Origin: SMBSF63 sp034003545
GTDB taxonomy: Bacteria; Chloroflexota; Anaerolineae; Anaerolineales; Anaerolineaceae
Length of the DNA stretch: 64,000 nt
NCBI GenBank assembly: GCA_964447155.1
Contig: CAYURM010000007.1
Span: 39,660-103,659, forward strand
Reading direction: 5' to 3'
Numbering within the stretch: the first letter of the stretch is position 1; each line of letters begins with the position of its first letter. The position numbers and the translations under genes were made by a program. This document shows, piece after piece, positions 33,731 through 39,822 of the stretch. The notes under the pieces were generated by a model. The model ran no database searches and was not told the origin of the DNA. It saw only the letters and a list, made by a program, of their open reading frames with translations.

Positions 33731-34150
33731 TTATTTGCTATTTTTGATCTTGATCGTTTTCGGCATGGCTTCTTCGGCCTTGGGCACGCGAAGCTGTAAA
33801 ATGCCGTCATGCAGTTCTGCCTCTGCCTTGCTGGCGTCCAGTGCATCGGGCAGGGAGATGGAGCGATAGAATTTGCCGAAGGGAATTTCGTGGGCGAGCC
33901 ATTCGCCTTCCACGCTTTCGGCCTGCTTCAATTCGCCTTCAATGGTGATGTTCTCGTTGACGATCTGAATATTCAGGTCATCAGCCTGAACACCGGGCAG
34001 CAGCGCGGTAATGACGAAGGCGTCTTCCTGCATGTGGACGTTCATCGGGACTTTCAGACGGCGTTCATATTCGGGCTGGGTGTCCTGAATCATGTCGTTC
34101 ATTACCCGGCGGGCCATGCGGTTGTAAGGGCGGCTAACATAGAGTGTCAT
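33731..34150 (-). CDS. Hsp20/alpha-crystallin small heat-shock protein
   Basis: 139-aa holdase chaperone. The alpha-crystallin domain is complete ('VPMNVHMQEDAFVITALLPG', 'ITIEGELKQ', 'GKFYRSISLPDALDASKAEAELHDGILQLRVPK') with the C-terminal 'KTIKIKNSK' replacing the common I-x-I tail motif in near form (IKI). AGGAG lies 8 bases before ATG 34150; an upstream in-frame start is not supported. No CIRCE element was seen upstream. Confidence 0.93.
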   Translation of the reverse strand: MTLYVSRPYNRMARRVMNDMIQDTQPEYERRLKVPMNVHMQEDAFVITALLPGVQADDLNIQIVNENITIEGELKQAESVEGEWLAHEIPFGKFYRSISLPDALDASKAEAELHDGILQLRVPKAEEAMPKTIKIKNSK

Positions 34151-34427
34151 TTGGTTTTCTCCTGTTTCAATTGATAAGTAAGTGCGAATTTTCTTCGCAA
34201 GATTTTGTTTTGTTTCTAACCTAATCATAGCCGCCGCGTATAAGAGAATTGATAGTGAAAGATTGTTGTTTTATTAGAAGAAATCCTTAAATATCTCAGA
34301 AAACCCGTCCCTGATCCTGTCGAATGGAACGGTCAGGGATATTTTCTCGGATTAAGAAATTATTTATCCAAATCACGCTTTCCCGATTTTGAATCTGTGG
34401 TATCATATCCTCCGTTGGAGTGAAAAA

Positions 34428-34808
34428 ATGGAAGAAGAAAAAATTACAATTATTGAAGGACCCCCACCGACATTTGAAGCGATTGATGACGGTTGGGCAT
34501 TGGGCTTGAGCGAAGGCCCATATTTGTTTGACCTGGCACTGACCCGTTTGCGCACTTTTAATGGGGCTGCTCTGGTTGAGCGTTGCTATGGCGCATGGAA
34601 TAAACAGCAGAGTATCTACCTGCATTATCGTAATGATCTGGGGCTGGAAGAGAAACTGCCGATTATTGCTGCCCGTTCGATGGAATCAGATGACGGGCAA
34701 GTGTTGTTGCTGTGGCTGCGGATTGACCCTGCCAGAATCGAAGTCGACTATGTAAACGACCTTGATCTGGATGACGATGATGACGATGAGGATTTACCGC
34801 TGAATTAA
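34428..34808 (+). CDS. Conserved-looking acidic hypothetical protein
   Basis: 126 aa, not recognised. Features: N-terminal 'EEEKITIIEGPPPTFE', a Trp/Leu-rich middle ('GWALGLSEGPYLFDLALTRLRTFNGAALVERC'-like, ending before residue 60), one basic-aromatic strand 'QQSIYLHYRNDLGLEEKLPI', and a very acidic tail with six Asp in a row. No signal peptide or membrane span. GGAG is 7 bases from the ATG and the gene has its own terminator, so it is probably real and expressed. An acidic cytosolic adaptor is one possibility. Confidence 0.6.
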   Translation: MEEEKITIIEGPPPTFEAIDDGWALGLSEGPYLFDLALTRLRTFNGAALVERCYGAWNKQQSIYLHYRNDLGLEEKLPIIAARSMESDDGQVLLLWLRIDPARIEVDYVNDLDLDDDDDDEDLPLN

Positions 34809-34824
34809 TCCCGAAATAGAGAAA

Positions 34825-34858
34825 ACCGGCCGCCAGTTGAGGCGGCCGGTTCGTTTTT
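34825..34858 (+). terminator. Terminator of the 34428 gene
   Basis: ACCGGCCGCC (34825-34834) / GGCGGCCGGT (34841-34850), then TCGTTTTT. Confidence 0.88.
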
Positions 34859-34879
34859 AATAGGCGTAAGGGTTTGTGT

Positions 34880-35437
34880 TTAGATGTCTTCCAGGCGAAC
34901 GTTGACGATGCTCATCTCGCCCATACCGGTCACCTGTACAACCAGTTCGATCCCGCTGGGGTCGCCGTCAAACACCAGGCTGGCAACCTGCTCATCCACG
35001 AGGGTGTTTATTGTGCGTTCCGTGTAGCCCCGTGCAGCCAGTTCCTGCCGATAGAAGGCAACCACATTCGCTACGGGCATATTGGTCTGGAAAGTGACCA
35101 TGCCGCCTGAAAAATCATAGATCTGGGCATCGGCGGGCATGGGGTAGGGAACCTGATCGGGATCTGCCCCGTCCATCGCTCCGGCAGCTTCTTCCAGCAT
35201 TTGATTGATGGTGTCGTTCAGTTCGTCATTCTGGGCATCTTCGATGGCGCCTTCGGCAGCGCTGGCTGCCTGCGTGGCAACGGTGCCCAGGCCGGCCTGG
35301 GCCGTTTCCAGTGCGCCTTCTGGCAGATCGGCTTGGTCCAGTGCTTTTTCCACCAGACCATCGGTCAGTCCTCCCAGGCCGCAGGCCATGGTCAGCAGCA
35401 CGACAGCAGTCAGGATCAATACTTTATTTTTTGACAT
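34880..35437 (-). CDS. Small lipoprotein downstream of three c-di-GMP riboswitches
   Basis: 185-aa exported lipoprotein: signal 'LILTAVVLLTMAC' with lipobox Cys at 19, helical Ala/Gly region 'QADLPEGALETAQAGL', Asp-rich linker, 'PYPMPADAQIYDFSGG', and a C-terminal domain with 'ANVVAFYRQELAARGYTER' and 'FDGDPSGIELVVQ'. Function unknown; it shares every block with the protein at 14083. AAGGAGG precedes the ATG. Two promoters can feed it: a near one (35471-35499) and the riboswitch promoter (35920) through a terminator at 35595. Control by cyclic di-GMP suggests a role in the switch between attached and free life, which is inference. Confidence 0.78.
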   Translation of the reverse strand: MSKNKVLILTAVVLLTMACGLGGLTDGLVEKALDQADLPEGALETAQAGLGTVATQAASAAEGAIEDAQNDELNDTINQMLEEAAGAMDGADPDQVPYPMPADAQIYDFSGGMVTFQTNMPVANVVAFYRQELAARGYTERTINTLVDEQVASLVFDGDPSGIELVVQVTGMGEMSIVNVRLEDI

Positions 35438-35470
35438 AAGAACTACCTCCTTAGTTTTTGTCTATCTCCT

Positions 35471-35499
35471 ATCTTATGCGAGTTGCACGAATAATGCAA
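35471..35499 (-). promoter_or_regulatory. Proximal promoter of the lipoprotein gene
   Basis: Minus strand TTGCAT (35499-35494), 17 bases, TAAGAT (35476-35471), start ~27 bases before the ATG. The -35 is the same hexamer as in the riboswitch promoter. Confidence 0.6.
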
Positions 35500-35594
35500 T
35501 AGAAAGGAGCAAGTTAAATGAACTGGGGAGAGTCAAGCGTCCGGGAAGGATGAAGACCTGTTTAAAACAACTGGAGTGTGCTGGGAAGGGGACG

Positions 35595-35632
35595 AAAAAA
35601 AGCACCCGGCACACTCCCCAAGGGGCATGTGC
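35595..35632 (-). terminator. Terminator after the riboswitch array
   Basis: Minus strand GCACA-TGCCCC-TT-GGGGAG-TGTGC stem (35632-35609) followed by CGGGTGC and seven T (35601-35595). It starts 4 bases after the last aptamer's closing strand, the usual place for a riboswitch expression platform. Confidence 0.8.
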
Positions 35633-35639
35633 TATGGCA

Positions 35640-35736
35640 CTCTTCGGCTGCCTGGCTGTCATCGTCAAATTGTGAAAAACGACGGTAGACCCTCGGCTCT
35701 GCGTCTCCAGCTTTCGCTGGATTTGCCTTTTTCGGT
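35640..35736 (-). ncRNA. GEMM-I (cyclic di-GMP-I) riboswitch aptamer, copy 3
   Basis: Minus strand: GGCAAATCC, stem TCCAGC-GAAA-GCTGGA, then GAGACGCAGAG, GGGTCTAC, a P3 arm (CGTCG...CGATG) and closing AGCCAGGCAGCCG. It keeps the GAAA tetraloop that docks into P3. ACGCAAAG appears as ACGCAGAG. This copy is nearest the terminator. Confidence 0.8.
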
Positions 35737-35829
35737 TGTCTGGCTGTCCTATCCGAAACATGCAAGCAAGCATCGGCTGTAGACCCATAACTTTGCGTCC
35801 CTGGCTTTCACCAGGTTTGCCTTTTCGGT
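35733..35829 (-). ncRNA. GEMM-I (cyclic di-GMP-I) riboswitch aptamer, copy 2
   Basis: The best match: minus strand CCGAAAAGGCAAACC, P2 stem CCTGG/CCAGG around TGAAAG, GGGACGCAAAG, GGGTCTACAGCC, P3 arm ending TTTCGG, and the closing strand GACAGCCAGACAACCG. Matches the GEMM-I consensus words GGCAAACC, GGGACGCAAAG and GGGTCTA. Confidence 0.88.
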
Positions 35830-35913
35830 CGTCTGGTTTCCCTGGCCGTCTCTGGCTGTAGGTCCTGGACTTTGCTCCACCAGCTTTCGCGGGTTTCGCC
35901 TTTTCGGAGTGCC
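35826..35913 (-). ncRNA. GEMM-I-like aptamer, copy 1 (divergent)
   Basis: First in the transcript: GGCACTCCGAAAAGGCGAAACC, stem ACC.GC-GAAA-GC.GGT with one mismatch, GGAGCAAAG in place of GGGACGCAAAG, AGGACCTACAGCC, closing AGACGACCG. Same architecture, but several otherwise conserved bases differ, so ligand binding may be weakened or altered. Confidence 0.7.
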
Positions 35914-35919
35914 AATTTA

Positions 35920-35963
35920 AGTATAGCAGAAATGGGATTAAGATGCAATACTTGTCTAGACAA
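35920..35963 (-). promoter_or_regulatory. Promoter and palindrome of the riboswitch transcript
   Basis: Minus strand TTGCAT (35948-35943), 17 bases, TATACT (35925-35920); the start falls at ~35913, the first G of GGCACTC. Just upstream of the -35 is a perfect 12-bp palindrome TTGTCTAGACAA (35952-35963), a likely regulator site. Confidence 0.75.
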
Positions 35964-36041
35964 ATTTGGTGGAAATCAGTCAATTAGGGATCAGGAAAAG
36001 GGCCGCGTCTAATGATCCTGGTTTCTGGTAGAATCGAGGGT

Positions 36042-37325
36042 ATGTTTTTAAAACCTGAAAAAAATAAGGGGTGGCGCATTACTGTGTTTGCCATTATTGG
36101 CTTTGCCTTGCTGGCGCTGGGATTGTATCAGCTCCCGGCCGTGCGCAGCCGTCTGGAATGGCGGCTGGATGCAGCCGGGGCTTTTGTGCGCGTGGCCCTG
36201 AATCCGGTAGGCGAGGTGCCTGCCCCGCTGCCGCTGCCTGTCGTGCACACCACGCGGGAAGCAATTACAGGCCCTTTGCAACCGACTGTGCCTACGCTGA
36301 CTGCGCAGGTGCAGCCGACCATGATGAGCCCGGTGGAATCTCCTGCTCCGATGCCTTCACCCACAGCCCTGCCGCAGACGGTCAAACTACCCGCCCCGGC
36401 GTTTGAACGGCAGGACTGGAACGCCTGCGGGCCGGCCACCCTGGCGATGCACCTGCGCATGTACGGCTGGGAGGGCGATCAGTTCACCGTCTCGGAGGAG
36501 ATCAAGCCCAATCGCCGTGACCGCAACGTCAATGTGGAAGAGCTGGCGGCCTATGTGATCACCAGTGTACCGGGGTTGAGTGTGCAGTACCGCGTGGGCG
36601 GCGACCTGGCGATGCTGAAACGGCTGCTGGCGGCAGGGTTTCCGGTGATGATCGAGGAATCTTTCACATTGCCGGAGGCATTCTGGTTTGAGGACGATCT
36701 GTGGTCGGGGCATTATCTGCTGCTGACGGGTTATGATGATGCGGCGCAGACCTTTATTGCCCAGGATTCGTATATTGGCCGCAACCAAATTGTGCGGTTT
36801 GCCAGTCTGGAAACAAGCTGGAAGACGTTCAACCGCGTGTACCTGGTGCTGTATCCGCCGGATGAGGAAGACGTAGTTGCGGGTGTGCTGGGCGCGGAAT
36901 GGAACCGCGACGCCAACCGCCAGCATGCCCTGGAGGCCGCACAGGCCGCGGTGGAAGCCAACCCGGCGGATTCATTTGCCTGGTTCAATCTGGGTACCAA
37001 CCTGGTTTATTTTGAGCGTTATGCCGAGGCGGCGCAGGCGTATGACCGCGTGCGTGAGCTGGGCATGCCGCAGCGCATGCTGCGCTATCAGTTCGGCCCG
37101 TTCCACGCTTATTTCCATGCCGGACGCACAGAAGACCTGCTGGCGATGACGGAATATTCCCTGAAGAGTACCCCTAACTCGGAAGAGACCCTGTTGTGGC
37201 AGGGGTGGGGGTTGTACCGCATGGGAGATCGGGAAGGCGCGCTGGCTTCTTTTAACGAGGCGCTGGCAGTTAATCCGCGGTATGGGGATGCGCAATATGC
37301 GATCAATTATGTGCTGGCGAATTAG
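36042..37325 (+). CDS. Membrane-anchored C39-like peptidase domain with TPR repeats
   Basis: 427 aa. N-terminal signal anchor ('ITVFAIIGFALLALGLYQL'), Pro/Thr-rich linker, then a papain-like C39_2 domain with Cys in 'DWNACGPATLAMHL' (~residue 128), His in 'SGHYLLLTGYDDA' and Asp in 'FIAQDSYIG', and a C-terminal TPR region ('NPADSFAWFNLGTNLVYFERY', 'LLWQGWGLYRMGDREGAL'). Outward-facing cysteine peptidase or bacteriocin-processing-like module; without an ABC transporter fusion the substrate is unknown. TAGAAT ends 7 bases before the ATG and a poor GAGGG lies too close, so the message may be leaderless. The HAD gene follows by 10 bases. Confidence 0.8.
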   Translation: MFLKPEKNKGWRITVFAIIGFALLALGLYQLPAVRSRLEWRLDAAGAFVRVALNPVGEVPAPLPLPVVHTTREAITGPLQPTVPTLTAQVQPTMMSPVESPAPMPSPTALPQTVKLPAPAFERQDWNACGPATLAMHLRMYGWEGDQFTVSEEIKPNRRDRNVNVEELAAYVITSVPGLSVQYRVGGDLAMLKRLLAAGFPVMIEESFTLPEAFWFEDDLWSGHYLLLTGYDDAAQTFIAQDSYIGRNQIVRFASLETSWKTFNRVYLVLYPPDEEDVVAGVLGAEWNRDANRQHALEAAQAAVEANPADSFAWFNLGTNLVYFERYAEAAQAYDRVRELGMPQRMLRYQFGPFHAYFHAGRTEDLLAMTEYSLKSTPNSEETLLWQGWGLYRMGDREGALASFNEALAVNPRYGDAQYAINYVLAN

Positions 37326-37335
37326 GAGATAATGC

Positions 37336-38016
37336 ATGCCGCTGGATATTAAAAGAATACAAGCCATTTGTTTTGACGTGGACGGCACGCTCAGCGATAC
37401 GGATGATTTGTTTGTTTATCGCCTGTATACCATGCTGCGGCCTTTGTACGGCTCACGGTTGATTTCGCAGTATGCTGTGCATGGTTTGTCGCGCTGGATG
37501 GTGATGGCGATGGAAACCCCGTCCAATCTGGCGTATGCTGCCGTGGATCGCACGCGCATGGACGATGCGGTGTTGAATCCGTTGAAAGTGCGCCTGAAGC
37601 GCAAGGATAAACCGCCGCCTTCTTTTTGGTTGATTGAAGGTGTGGCCGAAATGTTGACGGCATTGGCGGGACGCTATCCGCTGGCTGTGGTTACGGCCCG
37701 TGATGAGGCAGGGACAATGGCATTTCTGGAGCAATTCTCCTTGACGGGGCTGTTTGGGGCGGTGGCAACGGCGCGTACCTGCCAGTACACCAAACCTTTC
37801 CCTGACCCGGTGGTGTGGGCTGCTGGGGAACTGGGGGTTGCCCCGCAGGATTGTCTGATGGTGGGCGATACCACGGTGGACATGCGCGCTGGTAAGGCTG
37901 CCGGCGCGCAGACGGTGGGGGTGTTATGCGGGTTTGGCCGTGAACGGGAGTTGCTGCGGGCCGGGGCGGATTTGATCCTGCCGATGACGGCGGATTTAAT
38001 GGGCGTATTGGCCTAA
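37336..38016 (+). CDS. HAD-superfamily phosphatase (phosphoglycolate phosphatase-like)
   Basis: 226 aa. Motif I 'ICFDVDGTLSDT' (nucleophile Asp and acid Asp), motif II 'LAVVTARDE' (Thr), motif III Lys in 'CQYTKPFPDP', motif IV 'CLMVGDTTVDM'. The helical cap between motifs I and II (~80 residues) is of the usual size, though the basic 'KRKDKPPPS' loop is odd. GGAG precedes the ATG. It is probably cotranscribed with the C39/TPR gene. Substrate uncertain. Confidence 0.88.
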   Translation: MPLDIKRIQAICFDVDGTLSDTDDLFVYRLYTMLRPLYGSRLISQYAVHGLSRWMVMAMETPSNLAYAAVDRTRMDDAVLNPLKVRLKRKDKPPPSFWLIEGVAEMLTALAGRYPLAVVTARDEAGTMAFLEQFSLTGLFGAVATARTCQYTKPFPDPVVWAAGELGVAPQDCLMVGDTTVDMRAGKAAGAQTVGVLCGFGRERELLRAGADLILPMTADLMGVLA

Positions 38017-38020
38017 GAAT

Positions 38021-38368
38021 TCATTTCCAGTCGTTGAGCCAACGTACCTGCCCCGGCCAATCTTCAGCTTCTGTTTCGGATAGCAGGCGGTCGAGAGGTT
38101 TTAGTATTTCTGGCATGGGTTTTTGTGTTGAGAGGATAATTCCCTCGTGATTGGGAAAGCGTTTTGCCAGGGGGATAAAATCGCGAATATTGAATGTCAG
38201 AATGCAACGGCCTTGTGCTGTTGCCCCCAGAAGTTGCTGTTCATCCGTCGCATTGAGAGCCATCCATTCGTTGGGTGTTCGGGTTACATCGTGTCCACGG
38301 GCAAGCAACGCCCGCAGCAGTGAAATGCGGGAAGCGTCTGCATCGAGATGCAGACGCGGTTCAGTCAT
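38021..38368 (-). CDS. DUF5615 PIN-like protein (putative toxin)
   Basis: 115 aa, PIN-like fold: 'RLHLDADASRISLLRALLARGHDV' carries the leading acidic residues, 'CILTFNIRDFIPLAKRFPNHEGIIL' the central Asp. DUF5615 proteins pair with DUF433 proteins as putative RNase toxin-antitoxin systems. Its start overlaps the end of the upstream antitoxin-like gene by 8 bases, a classic coupled arrangement. Confidence 0.8.
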   Translation of the reverse strand: MTEPRLHLDADASRISLLRALLARGHDVTRTPNEWMALNATDEQQLLGATAQGRCILTFNIRDFIPLAKRFPNHEGIILSTQKPMPEILKPLDRLLSETEAEDWPGQVRWLNDWK

Positions 38369-38756
38369 GTTTTTCTTCCGTTTTTTGTTCAGCAAGAATA
38401 TTGGCGTCAATTTCAGTCTGGTGAGCATTGTAGAATGCAATCGCTTCTGAAACCTTATGTGTATCCAGTTCGTATTCGGCGGCGATCTGCTCAGGGTCTA
38501 ACCCGGTTTGTGTATCAACAATGATCGTCTGCACACGAATACCGGTGCCGCGAATCACGGGGGTGACCCAGCCGGATGCGCCGCGCCGGTAAGTGATGCC
38601 GGGAAAGTTGGGATCATCCAATTCCTGGCGCAAAGCAGAAACTTTTTCTGAGACAGACCACATGATAAATTGATTCAATGAAACACCCTGACGTGAAGCG
38701 AATTCTTCGGCTTCACGCTTCAGGTTTGCAGGCAAATTTAACGGATAGCGGGACAT
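38361..38756 (-). CDS. DUF433 protein with N-terminal RHH-like domain (putative antitoxin)
   Basis: 131 aa. The first ~45 residues ('RYPLNLPANLKREAEEFASR', 'GVSLNQFIMWSVSEKVS') look like a ribbon-helix-helix/HicB-type DNA-binding module; then DUF433 ('VIRGTGIRVQTIIVDTQTGLDPEQIAAEYELD', split over ~70-105). Bound next to a consensus promoter with an inverted repeat, it is expected to repress its own operon and neutralise the DUF5615 partner. AAAGGAG precedes the ATG. Confidence 0.82.
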   Translation of the reverse strand: MSRYPLNLPANLKREAEEFASRQGVSLNQFIMWSVSEKVSALRQELDDPNFPGITYRRGASGWVTPVIRGTGIRVQTIIVDTQTGLDPEQIAAEYELDTHKVSEAIAFYNAHQTEIDANILAEQKTEEKHD

Positions 38757-38776
38757 AATTAACTCCTTTCCATTAA

Positions 38777-38806
38777 CATCATATAACATATCGTATAAGA
38801 TGTCAA
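38777..38806 (-). promoter_or_regulatory. Promoter and operator of the DUF433-DUF5615 pair
   Basis: Minus strand TTGACA (38806-38801), 17 bases, TATGAT (38783-38778). An inverted repeat CATCATATA (38777-38785) / TATAAGATG (38794-38802), 8 of 9 positions complementary, covers both hexamers, as expected for autoregulation. Confidence 0.7.
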
Positions 38807-38945
38807 TGTCTTGCGTATTAGAAAGTTGTGCTTATTGTCAAGCGTATCTTTTTCAGGTTCCTTTCCGGTTTTTGTTGTTTTTCGGATAGCCTCATGCTAC
38901 AATTTCAGTAATCGGACTATTCACTGTTTATTATGGAGGTTGGAA

Positions 38946-39626
38946 ATGCGATACGAAATTCACGGCACGGTCATGCAGTCACTGGATGTTTTTCTGGATC
39001 AGGGCGAGAAGGTGTTCACCGAGTCGGGCGGCATGGCATGGATGATTGGCAATATTCAAATGGAAACCAACACCAGAGGTGGCGTGATGGCCGGTCTGGG
39101 ACGCAAGCTGGCCGGCGAGTCGCTGTTCATGACCACGTACACTTGTGCCGGTTCAAAGGGCATGGTTGCATTCACGCCGGAAGGCCCCGGCAAGGTTCTC
39201 CCGATGGAGCTGGCGGCCGGTGAAACGCTGATCTGCCAGAAGGACGCTTTCATGTGCGCAGAGGAAACTGTCACGCTGGAGATGCACTTCCGCAAGCAGT
39301 TGGGCGCGGGTTTGTTTGGCGGTGAGGGCTTCATTTTACAGAAGATTACCGGCCCCGGTACGGCTTTTCTGGAGATTCCGGGCGAGGTGCGTTCCTACAC
39401 GCTGAAGGAAGGGCAGCAGATCAAGGTGGATCCGGGTCATATTGCTGCGTTTGATGTATCGGTGCAATACAATATTGAATCGGTGAAAGGTCTGAAGAAT
39501 ATCCTCTTCAGCGGTGAGGGCATGTTCCTGGCGACGCTGTCCGGCCCCGGCCGCATCTGGCTGGAGAGCCTGCCGCTGTCCAACCTGGCGCAGAAACTGT
39601 CGAAATATCTGCCCAACAAGGGGTAA
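38946..39626 (+). CDS. AIM24 / TIGR00266-family protein
   Basis: 226-aa beta-helical/beta-sandwich protein of unknown role, widely conserved. 'QSLDVFLDQGEKVFTESGGMAWM', read in two parts (8-30), is the typical start, followed by 'GESLFMTTYTC', 'GAGLFGGEGFILQKITGPGTAFLE' and 'HIAAFDVSVQYNI'. Family members are linked loosely to tellurite resistance or membrane organisation. GGAGG is 6 bases from ATG 38946. Monocistronic. Confidence 0.88.
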   Translation: MRYEIHGTVMQSLDVFLDQGEKVFTESGGMAWMIGNIQMETNTRGGVMAGLGRKLAGESLFMTTYTCAGSKGMVAFTPEGPGKVLPMELAAGETLICQKDAFMCAEETVTLEMHFRKQLGAGLFGGEGFILQKITGPGTAFLEIPGEVRSYTLKEGQQIKVDPGHIAAFDVSVQYNIESVKGLKNILFSGEGMFLATLSGPGRIWLESLPLSNLAQKLSKYLPNKG

Positions 39627-39822
39627 ACAATTCAGAATGTAACATGTACAATTTATAAAAGAAAGGAATTCGTCAATCTGGGATCAGGGGGTAGATCAGA
39701 TACACTGTTTGAATTCCTGCAGAAATGAAGTGTATTGGGTGCGGTCATTTTTCGACCGCACCTTTTTTTGTGGGTTGAAGTGGAACAGGTTTGTATGGGC
39801 CGCGTTTAACAGACAGGAGATG
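39627..39822. repeat. Dispersed AT-rich repeat and GGGATCAGG word
   Basis: 39630-39657 carries the 'CAGAATGTAACATGTACAAT' repeat type and 39680-39690 the GGGATCAGG word found at several other intergenic sites. No gene or clear terminator. Confidence 0.5.

Noticed and set aside
34151..34260. CIRCE (HrcA) element upstream of hsp20
   Set aside because: The TTAGCACTC-N9-GAGTGCTAA pattern is not present.
35952..35963. TTGTCTAGACAA as binding site of the GntR/UTRA protein encoded at 17190
   Set aside because: That gene's own palindrome is TTGGACGTCCAA, a different sequence, so there is no support for shared control.
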